This document shows positions 15,956 through 24,553 of a stretch of 64,000 bases of DNA, one piece after another. Both the position numbers and the translations under genes were made by a program. Position 1 is the stretch's first letter; the number at the start of each line of letters is the position of its first letter. The DNA lies in the NCBI RefSeq assembly GCF_022763345.1, contig NZ_JALEGS010000018.1:62001-126000 (forward strand). The letters run 5' to 3'. This DNA comes from Phaeodactylibacter sp. (GTDB lineage: Bacteria > Bacteroidota > Bacteroidia > Chitinophagales > Saprospiraceae). The notes under the pieces were generated by a model. That model ran no database searches and had not been told where the DNA came from. It saw only the letters and a list, made by a program, of their open reading frames with translations.

Positions 15956-17686
15956 ATGAGACTCACATTAATCTTAATTCTGGGTTGGGGTTTTGTGGTT
16001 GGTCAACCGGCAGGGCCTGACCACCTGCGGGAAGCCTTTGAAGCGTCAGAAGGGGACTCTGTAAGATGGGCTTTAGAAAACAAAATCGGATACTGGTTTT
16101 TCCGGCAGGAGCGGTACGATTCGGCTTTGGTCTACTTCACCCGGCACCTGGAGCAGTGTGAAACCATGGGCTACGATGCCTTGGTAATGAGTAAGCTCAA
16201 CGGCATAGGGCTGGTGCAGCACATGAGCGGCGAACATACCGATGCCCATCCCTATTTTCAAAACCTACTGTCTTTGTATGAGAAGTCCCCACTTCCATGG
16301 GCACCATCGGAACGCAGTACCCTGCTCCTGAATACCGCGGCCAACTTCGGCGCAGTGGAGAAAGCCGATTCAGCCCATTTGTTGTTTGCCCGGTCGCTGG
16401 ACTATGCCCGGTCGGTACGGGACAAAGAGTTGCTTGCATTGGTTACAGAGACGATTGGCAACTTCTTTTTCAGGCTTTGGGAACAGAAAGGGATGGCTGC
16501 TTACATAGATTCTTCAACCACTTATTACCAGCAAAGCCTGGCGTTGAGGCCACCGGAGGCTGCAACGGCACAGGCCCGCCTCGGCACTTCTATTGGCAGT
16601 AACTTCTTCAAACTAAATGCTTTTGCCTCCGCACTCGAATGGTACCAACGGGCTGCACTGATAGAGCAAGACACCCTCGTTCATCAGGGGAAATCCTTTC
16701 AGGGGCTGTCAAAGACTTATGCTGCGCTGGGAGATTATGAAACCGCCTACCGCTACCGGTTGCAATATGAAGCTGCCACCGATACCCTCTATTACCGGAT
16801 GATCAACCAGCGCGTGCAGGAACTCCTAACAGCCTTTGAAGCGGAGCGCACAGGAATGGAGAACGAACGCCTCCGGCTGACAAACAGCGCCCAGAAAGAC
16901 CTCCTGTGGCAACGGACGGTTTCTCTTTTGGTGATTGCGGTGCTCTTGGCCGTGTTACTCCTACTTTCTCTGCTGCTGTACCGGCAGTACCGCCGCACAC
17001 AAGCGGCAAATGTCGAACTGGCCCTGCGCAACCAGGAATTAATCACAGAGCGGGAACAGCTGGAATTGAAAGCCCTGGTGGCCCAGATGAACCCCCACTT
17101 CATTTTTAATGCCCTAAACAGTGTACAGCGATTTATACTTTCCCGTGACATCCCTCAGGCCAATACTTTCCTGTCCAGGTTTGGTAAGATGATTCGCAAT
17201 GTGCTGGAATTGAGCACCAGTAGGATGGTGCCTTTCTCTGAGGAAATCGCCCTCCTGGAACGCTACATAGCCCTGGAAAACAGCCGGCTAGACCATCGGT
17301 TGAAACTGGAATGGTCTATCCCCGAGCACCTCGACCCGGAAACGCTCCAAATCCCTCCGCTTTTACTTCAGCCCTTTATCGAAAACAGCATCTGGCATGG
17401 GCTGCCGCCCGATGATATGACACCGCTGACCATACACATCCGGCTTGAACAGCCTGCTCTCAATCAGGTATCTGTAACCCTTTCAGACGACGGGGCAGGA
17501 GATCCGGGAGAGGTGGCAGGAGATTTGCTAAAAGCCGTCGAGGAAAGGACAGTCTCCGGTATTCAGATTGCCCGCAACCGGCTGATCGCGCTATGGCGAA
17601 AATACCCGGACGCTATCGCTGATCCGGTAGAAATCACAACAGCACATGGGTTTTGTGTAAAATTAATACTGCCCCATTATGATTGA
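15956..17686 (+). CDS. LytS-type sensor histidine kinase with periplasmic TPR domain
   Basis: Membrane sensor kinase; partner is the LytTR regulator that follows. Signal peptide or anchor (1-17), then about 280 residues of TPR-like helices outside the membrane, a charged coiled stretch, one membrane helix (about 323-342) and a second coiled linker. The His_kinase domain has the phospho-acceptor His381 in QMNPHFIFNALNS, and a C-terminal HATPase region shows IPPLLLQPFIENSIWHGL (N box) and a GI..ARNRL element. This domain order is typical of Bacteroidota LytS/YehU kinases, and the N-terminal TPR probably senses a protein or peptide. The stop overlaps the regulator start by 8 bases, indicating coupled translation. 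Confidence 0.93.
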   Translation: MRLTLILILGWGFVVGQPAGPDHLREAFEASEGDSVRWALENKIGYWFFRQERYDSALVYFTRHLEQCETMGYDALVMSKLNGIGLVQHMSGEHTDAHPYFQNLLSLYEKSPLPWAPSERSTLLLNTAANFGAVEKADSAHLLFARSLDYARSVRDKELLALVTETIGNFFFRLWEQKGMAAYIDSSTTYYQQSLALRPPEAATAQARLGTSIGSNFFKLNAFASALEWYQRAALIEQDTLVHQGKSFQGLSKTYAALGDYETAYRYRLQYEAATDTLYYRMINQRVQELLTAFEAERTGMENERLRLTNSAQKDLLWQRTVSLLVIAVLLAVLLLLSLLLYRQYRRTQAANVELALRNQELITEREQLELKALVAQMNPHFIFNALNSVQRFILSRDIPQANTFLSRFGKMIRNVLELSTSRMVPFSEEIALLERYIALENSRLDHRLKLEWSIPEHLDPETLQIPPLLLQPFIENSIWHGLPPDDMTPLTIHIRLEQPALNQVSVTLSDDGAGDPGEVAGDLLKAVEERTVSGIQIARNRLIALWRKYPDAIADPVEITTAHGFCVKLILPHYD

Positions 17687-18428
17687 AGCGGTAATCATTG
17701 ACGACGAAAAGAATGCCCGGGATACGCTCAGGGGGCTGGTTCGGCAGTTCTGTCCGGAAGTTCAGCTCATTGGTGAAGCGGCTTCTGCCAATCAAGCGCA
17801 TCAGTTGATCGAAGCGCGTAAGCCCGCCCTGCTGTTCCTGGATATCCGGATGCCATTTGGCAACGGGCTGGAACTCCTAAAGGCTTATGAGTATCCCGGC
17901 TTTGAGGTGATTTTCACCACGGCTTACAGTGAGTATGCCTTACATGCGTTAAGGCTTAGCGCACTGGACTACCTGCTTAAACCCATCGATATTGGGGAGC
18001 TACAGGAGGCGGTCCGGAAGGCAGCCAAAGCGCTGGCGTTGCGACAGCGCAATGAGCGTTACATCACGCTACTGAATAATTTGGATACGCCCGCTCAACA
18101 ACAGCGGGTCGTACTCCCATTTTCCGGAGGGTATCAGGTGAGTTCCTTCTCCGAAATCGTCCGGCTGGAGGCCAGCAAAAACTATAGCTGGGTGATTTTC
18201 GCCAATGCCAAGCGCCTGCTTTGCAGCCGTACACTGAAAGACTTTGAAGGCGTTTTAGGGGAATACGGTTTCCTACGCGTGCATCAGTCCCATTTGATCA
18301 ACGCCCGCTTCATCCGCACCTACCATAAGGGTAGAGGTGGCACCCTGACCCTGACTAATGGTGAGGAAGTGGAAGTGGCCAGAAGCCGCAAGCAGGAAGT
18401 GTTGCAATATATTGATCAGTTGGAATAG
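17679..18428 (+). CDS. LytTR-family response regulator
   Basis: Transcription regulator phosphorylated by the upstream kinase. The receiver domain (1-120) has the acidic pair IDDE, phospho-acceptor Asp55 in LFLDIRMP, Thr80/Thr81 and Lys101 in YLLKPID, all in the expected places. Residues about 145-249 form the LytTR DNA-binding domain (IVRLEASKNYSWVIF, LRVHQSHLINARFIRTY, GEEVEVARSRKQEVL), which binds imperfect direct repeats. Targets are not evident; the adjacent START-protein gene is convergent and overlaps the last 13 bases, so it is not an operon member. Confidence 0.95.
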   Translation: MIEAVIIDDEKNARDTLRGLVRQFCPEVQLIGEAASANQAHQLIEARKPALLFLDIRMPFGNGLELLKAYEYPGFEVIFTTAYSEYALHALRLSALDYLLKPIDIGELQEAVRKAAKALALRQRNERYITLLNNLDTPAQQQRVVLPFSGGYQVSSFSEIVRLEASKNYSWVIFANAKRLLCSRTLKDFEGVLGEYGFLRVHQSHLINARFIRTYHKGRGGTLTLTNGEEVEVARSRKQEVLQYIDQLE

Positions 18429-19045
18429 CCCTCCTCTGCCACCTCCCGAAAGCCCTCCATGGTACGCATCATATTGGAGCGCACAATAGGGTCGGTGATG
18501 AAGCGCGGCAGGGAAGAGGCCTTCGTCGTCTGTATAAAATAGCGGACCTCTGCGTAGCCGTTGGCCTGCCGTTCAAATTCCCAGCGGCCCGACAAGCCCG
18601 TGATGCGCTCAATCCCATCTTTGACGGGGTATTGCTTCAGTGCTACGGACTCAAACTGAATGGTGGTACTACCGGCAGTACTGCCGGTTTGCCGGTAAGC
18701 GATGGTACAGTCATGGTCGCGTGCCGGCCAGGGCAGCCCGTAGTGCACGTAGGCGTACCAGTGGCGCTCATGCTGACCGGGGAAGGACCGGACTTCATCC
18801 ACCCGGCGCATCCACTTTTCAGCTTGTTGCTCTTCGCGCAGGGTACGCAGTAAGGTTAGGGTTGGGGCTTTTACTTTAAGTACGGTTTTGAGTTCGCGAT
18901 AGGCGTTGCCCTCGGCCGTTTTGTGCCAGCGTTCGTAGAGTTGGATGCCGCTTTCTTCATCAACAAGCTCGAAGGAGGAAGCTGGTGAAACGGCAGGCGT
19001 AGCCCAGGCAAGGCTACAGCTGAAAAAGAGGAGTAGGAAAGACAT
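18416..19045 (-). CDS. Exported START-domain lipid-binding protein
   Basis: Probably periplasmic, binding a hydrophobic ligand. The 209 residues begin with a signal peptide (MSFLLLFFSCSLAWA). A START domain follows: GIQLYERWHK, ELKTVLKVKAPTLTLLRTL, AEKWMRRVDEVRSF, YVHYGLPWPARDHDC, LSGRWEFERQANGYAEVRYFIQT and a C-terminal helix with FITDPIVRSNMMRTMEGFRE. Bacteroidota and Pseudomonas carry similar exported START proteins of unknown ligand. The end overlaps the convergent regulator gene by 13 bases, so the two transcripts are complementary at their 3' ends. Confidence 0.87.
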   Translation of the reverse strand: MSFLLLFFSCSLAWATPAVSPASSFELVDEESGIQLYERWHKTAEGNAYRELKTVLKVKAPTLTLLRTLREEQQAEKWMRRVDEVRSFPGQHERHWYAYVHYGLPWPARDHDCTIAYRQTGSTAGSTTIQFESVALKQYPVKDGIERITGLSGRWEFERQANGYAEVRYFIQTTKASSLPRFITDPIVRSNMMRTMEGFREVAEEGYSN

Positions 19046-19092
19046 AACACAGATTGAATGAAAAAATTAAGGTACGCTTTTTACCGCCTAAT

Positions 19093-19908
19093 TCACAATT
19101 GAATGTGGATGTGGTCGTCGTGGCGAACCGCTGCACAACCGTGGAAGCGGATCTTTTTCTGCCCTTCCAGCCCTAATCTCGTTTTCAAATGAGGCTCCAG
19201 GAAGATTTTGCCTATTGCAGGATGCCGCGCCAGGCGGAGGAGCAGCTGCCGGTTTAGTGAAGCCGAAAAATCAAGATTATTGTCTTGCGGAACAAGGCGG
19301 GATAATAAACTGTACTGCCAATAACCCCGACCCTCACAATTCGCTGGCTGATCATACTCGCCTGCTTTTGGTGTTTCCAGGTAGCCGTAGCCGAGCCAGG
19401 AAGGGCTCCCAGACAAGAGTTTACCTGTGACCGGCTTTTCATAAATAAAAGCCAGGTCCAATTTGCCGCCGTCATCGTGGCTGCGGTGAGGTAGTAGCGG
19501 AAAACCATCGAGAAACGGAAAGTTGGCATCCAAAAAGTATAATGTGACGGAATGATCCATTTGGTTGGCGACGTCCAATACAGCTTCGAGCAGTGCGGGT
19601 TTGACATAATGCCGGTTGGCTATGACAAAAAAATAGTTGGCAGGCTTAAGAGAAGATTCTGAAAAAACCGGGAGTGGCACGCGCCCGTTCAATAGAGCGA
19701 GGGGCGGGACAAGCAGCAGGCTGCCCAGTGCATAGACCATGGTAAAGGCAAGCAGGCGGTACCCACGCGAACGCCACTTGCCAGGTACCCGCTGGCTAAT
19801 TTGCCACCGGATGGGCTGATAGAGCAGGTAGAGTACCCCTCCGACCTGGGTGAATACGGTAAGGATGAGGAAGAGGGCTGCCCGGCGCAAAATAGCAATC
19901 ACTGTCAT
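19093..19908 (-). CDS. Membrane-anchored LAS-type (MepA-like) metallopeptidase, putative
   Basis: Likely zinc peptidase acting on cell-wall peptides. Two membrane helices (about 8-30 and 52-73) precede a domain on one face of the membrane. Its ligand pattern is that of LAS/MepA enzymes: H144-x6-D151 within SHDDGGKLDLAF, and a terminal HDDHIHIQ with the HxH pair at 266/268. Flanking signals (ANRHYVKPALLEAVLDVA, FLDGFPLLPHRSH, IFLEPHLKTRLGL, IRFHGCAAVRHDDH) fit penicillin-insensitive murein endopeptidase folds. Overall similarity to MepA is low, so assignment rests on ligand spacing. The gene is 271 codons, monocistronic, and diverges from the Uma2 gene. Substrate and cleavage type are inferred. 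Confidence 0.68.
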   Translation of the reverse strand: MTVIAILRRAALFLILTVFTQVGGVLYLLYQPIRWQISQRVPGKWRSRGYRLLAFTMVYALGSLLLVPPLALLNGRVPLPVFSESSLKPANYFFVIANRHYVKPALLEAVLDVANQMDHSVTLYFLDANFPFLDGFPLLPHRSHDDGGKLDLAFIYEKPVTGKLLSGSPSWLGYGYLETPKAGEYDQPANCEGRGYWQYSLLSRLVPQDNNLDFSASLNRQLLLRLARHPAIGKIFLEPHLKTRLGLEGQKKIRFHGCAAVRHDDHIHIQL

Positions 19909-19952
19909 TGACCCGTTTTGAATGAATGGCTATATTTATTCAAAACTTCCGG

Positions 19953-20627
19953 ATGACCACCAATATTGTCGAACAATTGATGCAGCGCCCGGATCTTCCT
20001 GTAGTCCTCAAAGAGTTACAGCATCGGCTTGCGATGGAGGAACAGCAGCGTAAGGAATGGCTGAAAGACTGGCGAACAGATACATCCAAAATGGAATTCA
20101 TCAACGGGCAAGTGATCGTCCATGCTACCGCTCAGCGTATAGAAGCTTTGGTCAGCGGTAATGTCGCATCTTTGCTTCGTACATCGGTATTGCTTCGACA
20201 AGTCGGGGAAGTTCATCAGGAGAAAGCCATGATACGCCTCACCCGCAATGACTACGAACCGGATATCTGTTACTTTGACACTGCACAAGTCGCTGAATTC
20301 AACGAAGAGACCAGCTTGTTCCCGGCTCCACGACTGGTGGTGAAAGTGCTCTCCCCAAAGACAGAGGCGCGTGACCGGGGCGTCAAATTCCAGGATTACG
20401 CTTACCACGGTATACCCGAATACTGGATCGTCGATCCCAGGGAGCGGACTTTAGAGCAGTACCTGTTGCCCCAGGGCGATACGACCTACCAGCTTCACAA
20501 AAAATCGGATAACGGGGGCGTAGAAGTGCGAGCCCTGCCAGGTCTAAGCCTACCCATCCCTGCCTTTTTTGATGAGCGGAAAGCGCAGGCGGAAGTGGAA
20601 CGCTTACTAACTGCAACACCTAAGTAG
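19953..20627 (+). CDS. Uma2-family PD-(D/E)XK protein, catalytic Glu apparently replaced
   Basis: Member of the Uma2 (DUF820) family, a restriction-endonuclease fold of unknown function found in many copies in filamentous bacteria, cyanobacteria and Bacteroidota. Signature parts are YEPDICYF, VKVLSPKTEARDRGVKFQDYAYHGIPEYWIVDP and a Leu/Pro-rich end. The conserved Glu of the usual EVLSPST core is Lys here (VVKVLSP), so the copy may be inactive. The ATG at 19953 is preferred because a near-consensus box (TATATTTA, 19931-19938) lies just upstream; the ATG at 19926 would add nine residues. A charged helix (residues 20-45) precedes the fold. It converges with a second Uma2 gene 13 bases downstream. 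Confidence 0.85.
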   Translation: MTTNIVEQLMQRPDLPVVLKELQHRLAMEEQQRKEWLKDWRTDTSKMEFINGQVIVHATAQRIEALVSGNVASLLRTSVLLRQVGEVHQEKAMIRLTRNDYEPDICYFDTAQVAEFNEETSLFPAPRLVVKVLSPKTEARDRGVKFQDYAYHGIPEYWIVDPRERTLEQYLLPQGDTTYQLHKKSDNGGVEVRALPGLSLPIPAFFDERKAQAEVERLLTATPK

Positions 20628-20640
20628 ATGGTTCAGGAGG

Positions 20641-21237
20641 TTACCCGGCGTTTTCCCGCTGGAAGATTTCAGAAGCTGGCAGCTCAAAATCAGGGAGAAC
20701 TGGCGCTGCACTACAGGTGTCATTTCCCTTACAAACTTTCATTTCCTCCAGTGCCTGCCCTTTGTAGACATGCACTTCCCCGTGATTAGGCAGAATATGC
20801 CAAACGATTTGAACGCCAGCCGCCCGGTAGTCTTGCATTTTTCCGACTACCGTGTTCATCTCATCGTGGTTCGAGATGACTTCAATCAGAAAAGCGGGTA
20901 CCTTATATTCCCCTTCTGCCAAAGCATTAATTTGGGCGTCTGTCAACCAGCATATGTCCGGGCGGCGGTGGTGATCGCCAAAAAACAGATCGCTCTCCGG
21001 CATTAATTGCCCGGACATCTGCCCTTGAAACTTGAGGCGCATAAAAAAATTAAGCAGGTTGTTGAGGATGTAGAGCTGCGCAGCATTCATGGTATTTGGG
21101 GTTCGTTCTACCGTACCATTCAGCCATTCGTAGGTATAGCTATCTTCCCGGCTGAGGTACTCCCGCTGGAAGGCTTCCCAGGTAATCGTTGCCTCAGGTT
21201 GGGAAAATGGCGGAGATGTAGCTATAGATGGTGGCAT
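20641..21237 (-). CDS. Uma2-family PD-(D/E)XK protein
   Basis: Second Uma2/DUF820 protein, 198 residues, on the opposite strand from the first. It keeps the acidic residues: RRPDICWLT and FLIEVISNHDEMNTVVGKMQDYRAAGVQIVWHILP, with Glu and Lys in the expected places, although the usual LSPST is changed to ISNHD. The C-terminal half holds VHVYKG and a Cys-containing stretch (VCKGNDTCSAAP) before the final LPDFELPASEIF. The function of the family is unknown; a nuclease role is only inferred from the fold. It is followed on the same strand, upstream, by the SRPBCC gene, but a gap of 30 bases and unrelated content argue against a functional unit. Confidence 0.86.
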   Translation of the reverse strand: MPPSIATSPPFSQPEATITWEAFQREYLSREDSYTYEWLNGTVERTPNTMNAAQLYILNNLLNFFMRLKFQGQMSGQLMPESDLFFGDHHRRPDICWLTDAQINALAEGEYKVPAFLIEVISNHDEMNTVVGKMQDYRAAGVQIVWHILPNHGEVHVYKGQALEEMKVCKGNDTCSAAPVLPDFELPASEIFQRENAG

Positions 21238-21267
21238 GGCAGAAAGCTTTCTTGCAAGATAAGGTTT

Positions 21268-21720
21268 TTACCGCTTCTTCGCCACCACGCCTGCTTCCGA
21301 CCGCTCCCGCAGTGCCCTGTTCATCAACTCGAACCCTTGCACGGTTTCCGCATGGATCATCCTCATAATGGGCCCGGACAACAACCCGCTAAACCTTTCC
21401 CCCTGTGTCAGCTCAGTTTGCCCGTCTTTTAATGGGCGTAGTTTGAAGTAATGCTCCCCGTCGAACAAGCCGCGTACAAAGAGTTTTCCACGCCAGCGGA
21501 ACTCTGAGCCTACTTGCGCAACCAAAACTTCGGGCTTAAAGACCTGTGGTGCTTTGTTGCCCAGTTTCAGATGCGCCTCCAGCGTAGTGCCCACCGCAGG
21601 CTTGCCCTTTAACTTGACGATAAAAGGGTTCCAGTCCGGGTAAGCCTGAAAGTCGGTAAGGGTGGCCCAGACTTGTTCCGGGCTTGCGTTGATAACGACT
21701 CGGGTTTCGATTTGCTTCAT
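21268..21720 (-). CDS. SRPBCC-superfamily (START/AHA1-like) protein
   Basis: Small cytoplasmic protein with a helix-grip fold that usually binds a hydrophobic ligand. The 150 residues start at the ATG at 21720, where the typical opening RVVINASPEQVWATLTDFQAYPDWNPF begins; the upstream 45 codons of the open frame show no family similarity. Later elements are LKLGNKAPQVFKPEVL, GSEFRWRGKLFVRGLFDGEHYFKL and GERFSGLLSGPIMRMI, as in SRPBCC proteins described as polyketide cyclase/dehydrase-like. The final Lys/Arg-rich tail is short. Ligand unknown. Confidence 0.88.
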   Translation of the reverse strand: MKQIETRVVINASPEQVWATLTDFQAYPDWNPFIVKLKGKPAVGTTLEAHLKLGNKAPQVFKPEVLVAQVGSEFRWRGKLFVRGLFDGEHYFKLRPLKDGQTELTQGERFSGLLSGPIMRMIHAETVQGFELMNRALRERSEAGVVAKKR

Positions 21721-21889
21721 GGTAATGCTGATTTTAGCCGGGCCAGCCTTCACAGCGCTCCTGCTGCATTTGCCAGTCCTCTTGATAAAAGGATACCACA
21801 AAGCTATGCCCCTGCCGTTCGCCCCACTTTGCAACAGGTGCCAAAGGCTTGGCATTTAGTGCCAGGCGGAGGCTACCACAGCTATATCT

Positions 21890-21953
21890 GGAAAAATCGT
21901 GCTTTTTTGGATAGATTTTTCCAAATAAAGAATGTATTTTCGGAAAAATCTAT
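21890..21953. repeat. Three copies of GGAAAAATC, two forming a 12-bp inverted repeat
   Basis: GGAAAAATC occurs at 21890-21898 and 21942-21950, and inverted at 21914-21922. The last two extend to a perfect 12-bp inverted repeat (21911-21922 with 21942-21953, 19-base loop). The array ends 7 bases before the ATPase ATG. It could be an operator, a leader hairpin or a target site of the gene's own product. Confidence 0.75.
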
Positions 21954-21959
21954 AGGCCT

Positions 21960-23393
21960 ATGGATCAGCTGATAGGGCGAAAAGCCGAAATCCAGGTGTT
22001 ACGGGACGCACTCGCCTCAGGTGAGGCTGAGATGGTATCGGTGATTGGGCGCCGACGTGTAGGCAAGACTTTCCTGGTTAAAAGCGTCTGTGCAGGGCAT
22101 ATTGGTTTTGCCATTACCGGTGTTCAGGGGGCGCCTCTGCAGGAGCAGCTCAGCAATTTCCATTATCAATTGCAAGAGCACTCAAATACGGAATACAAAA
22201 AGCCGGGCAATTGGATGGAAGCCTTTCAGCAATTGATTCAGGCCCTGAAACCACTGGTTGAAAAAGTAGGTCCTAAACCCGTTGTTTTTTTGGACGAACT
22301 GCCCTGGCTGGCCTCCCGGCGGTCTGGCTTTCTGCGCGGATTAAGCTTTTTTTGGAATAGTTGGGCAGCCGATCAGCGTATCGTAGTTGTAGTGTGTGGT
22401 TCGGCGGCCTCTTGGATGATCCGTAAAGTGGTTCATCACACCGGAGGGCTGCACAACCGGATTACCCGGCGGATTTTCCTCGCTCCCTTTTCATTAAGCG
22501 AGACAGCGGACTACCTGAGTAGCCGGGGCGTAGGGCTGGATCATTATCAGACGACTCAGATTTACATGGCACTTGGCGGTATCCCTCATTACCTTAAAGA
22601 AGTAAAGCAGGGGAAAAGTGCCGCACAAAACATCGACGAAATCTGCTTTTCAGACCAGGGTTTGTTACGGGATGAGTTTCAAAAGCTATACCCGGCCCTG
22701 TTTACCAATGCAGAACACCATATTGCGATCATCCGGGCATTAGGCAAAAAGTGGAAAGGGCTAACCCGGAAGCAGATTGCCGCGTCATCGTCGGTGCCTA
22801 AAGGCGGCACCCTTAAACGCGTGCTGGAGGAACTGGAACAGTCAGGCTTTATCACCGCTTACCGGCCGTTTGGGAAAGCCAAAAAAGGTCAGCTGTATCG
22901 CCTCACGGATGAGTATTCCCTGTTTTATCTGCAATTTATGCAGCAAAAGCGCCTCAGCGGAGAGGGAGCGTGGCACCGGCTGAGTCAGACAGCGGCATTT
23001 AAAAGCTGGAGTGGTTATGCCTTTGAAAATATTTGCCTTAAGCACATCAGGGAAATTAAGCACGCACTAGGCGTTGCTGGTGTGTATACCGAGGCTTCTA
23101 CCTACTACCATCAGGGCGAAGGGGAAAAGCGTGGCGTTCAAATTGATCTGCTCATTGACCGGAACGATCATGTCATCAATCTCTTTGAGATCAAATTTTA
23201 CAACGCTCCCTTTACGCTGACTAAAGCAGAAGCTAAAGCACTACGTAAAAAAGTAGCCCTTTTCCAAAGTTACACGCAGACTAAAAAACAGGTATTTTTA
23301 TCCCTGATTACCACCTTTGGCTTACTGCCGAATGCGCATAGCTTGGGCCTGGTACAGCAAGAGCTGACTTTGGAAGATTTATTTAATTCCTAA
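21960..23393 (+). CDS. AAA+ ATPase fused to a PD-(D/E)XK nuclease-like domain (archaeal-ATPase/DUF234 type)
   Basis: NTPase plus probable nuclease of the widespread archaeal-ATPase family, whose role is unknown; members behave like mobile or toxin-like genes. Walker A GRRRVGKT (30-37) opens the protein; Walker B VVFLDELPWL and the arginine-containing HNRITRRIFLAPFSLSE follow. A winged-helix region spans about 255-320 (LTRKQIAASSSVPKGGTLKRVLEELEQSGF). The C-terminal domain (about 345-470) shows the PD-(D/E)XK pattern QIDLLIDRNDHVINLFEIKFY. The protein is 477 residues and apparently intact. Upstream lies the triple GGAAAAATC array. The AraC gene starts 3 bases after the stop. A broken relative of the same broad class lies about 1.2 kb downstream. 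Confidence 0.88.
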   Translation: MDQLIGRKAEIQVLRDALASGEAEMVSVIGRRRVGKTFLVKSVCAGHIGFAITGVQGAPLQEQLSNFHYQLQEHSNTEYKKPGNWMEAFQQLIQALKPLVEKVGPKPVVFLDELPWLASRRSGFLRGLSFFWNSWAADQRIVVVVCGSAASWMIRKVVHHTGGLHNRITRRIFLAPFSLSETADYLSSRGVGLDHYQTTQIYMALGGIPHYLKEVKQGKSAAQNIDEICFSDQGLLRDEFQKLYPALFTNAEHHIAIIRALGKKWKGLTRKQIAASSSVPKGGTLKRVLEELEQSGFITAYRPFGKAKKGQLYRLTDEYSLFYLQFMQQKRLSGEGAWHRLSQTAAFKSWSGYAFENICLKHIREIKHALGVAGVYTEASTYYHQGEGEKRGVQIDLLIDRNDHVINLFEIKFYNAPFTLTKAEAKALRKKVALFQSYTQTKKQVFLSLITTFGLLPNAHSLGLVQQELTLEDLFNS

Positions 23394-23396
23394 ACA

Positions 23397-24404
23397 ATGA
23401 CCTTCTCCGGCCGCTTCCTCCTCAACATGATCCACTTCGCTGCCCGGCAGGGGGCATCGGCTGCTGACTTATTGGCCATAGCCGGGCACACGCAGAAAAG
23501 TCTGATGGATGAAAAACTGCGGGTGGAAGCCCCTGTCTACAACGTCGTCCTCGAAACCGCCCTGTCTCAGGTTCCCGATCCTTTCATGGGCCTGCATGCC
23601 GGCGAGTATTTCAATCTCGGCGCAGCCGGCATTATCGCCCAAATCACCCAAACCAGCACCACCATGCTGGAGGCCCTGCAGTATTGCTGCGAGTTTTCGA
23701 TGCTGGGCTGCCGCGCCATCCCACTCAGGTTGGAAAAAACTGGCGATGCCTACGCCCTGCGCATGAAGCCCGACCCCGTATGGCAGGCGCAATCCCCGGA
23801 AGCTGCCCTGCACACTCTCGAAGGGCACCTGGCCTTTAGCCTGCGGGAGTATCAGCAGCTGGTACTGGGGCCGCAACCACCGCTCCGGGTACACCTCACC
23901 CGCCCGCGCCCGGAATTGGTAGCAGAGTTCGAGCGGGTATTCAAAGCGCCGCTGCACTTTGGGCAGGAGGAGGGCGCACTGTTCTTTTCCGCCCGTCAGC
24001 TGGAAGCGCCCGTCCTTACCAGCGACTACCAACTATTACGTATCCTGGTCCGGCACGCGGAGGAACAGCTCGCTGCCGTCCAGCAGCAAACAGGCACGGT
24101 ATATCAGGTACGGGAAGCTATACTGCAACTGATGGACTTTGGGCTCCCCTCCATTGAGCAAGTCGCCGCCAATCTTCACCAAAGTGTCCGTAGTCTGCAG
24201 CGCCGGTTGAAAGCCCAAGGCCACACTTATCAGGACCTTACTGAAGATATCCGCAAATCACTCGCCCTAAGCTACCTGCAGCAGCCTGACCTCAGCCTCA
24301 CCGATATCGCCGCCCTCCTCGGTTATGCTGACAGCAGTACCTTCAGCCGGTCGTTTAAACGGTGGTATGGGGTGGCGCCCCGGGAGTGGTGGGAGAAGAC
24401 ATAG
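23397..24404 (+). CDS. AraC-family transcription regulator with N-terminal Arabinose_bd-type sensor domain
   Basis: DNA-binding regulator; inducer unknown. Residues about 15-195 form the sensor domain seen in OruR/VirS-type AraC proteins (DPFMGLHAGEYFNLGAAGIIAQ, STTMLEALQYCCEFS, PPLRVHLTRPRPELVAEFERVFKAPLHF). The C-terminal about 100 residues form a double helix-turn-helix: PSIEQVAANLHQSVRSLQRRLKAQG and LSLTDIAALLGYADSSTFSRSFKRWYGVAPREW, a textbook AraC signature. The 3-base gap after the ATPase stop implies co-transcription, an unusual pairing for this regulator type. GC is higher than in the ATPase gene, so the two may have different histories. Confidence 0.94.
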   Translation: MTFSGRFLLNMIHFAARQGASAADLLAIAGHTQKSLMDEKLRVEAPVYNVVLETALSQVPDPFMGLHAGEYFNLGAAGIIAQITQTSTTMLEALQYCCEFSMLGCRAIPLRLEKTGDAYALRMKPDPVWQAQSPEAALHTLEGHLAFSLREYQQLVLGPQPPLRVHLTRPRPELVAEFERVFKAPLHFGQEEGALFFSARQLEAPVLTSDYQLLRILVRHAEEQLAAVQQQTGTVYQVREAILQLMDFGLPSIEQVAANLHQSVRSLQRRLKAQGHTYQDLTEDIRKSLALSYLQQPDLSLTDIAALLGYADSSTFSRSFKRWYGVAPREWWEKT

Positions 24405-24553
24405 TTAGAGTTAAGTAGCTCGATGCGGCATAGGATTGCACACCCATTCAGGTAGAACCAAACCACATTTACACACCTTATCAGTTGATAATTTGAATTT
24501 TAAGCCTATTCTTTTTATCTTATTTGCTGAAATAAATTCGAATAAGAAAATTC

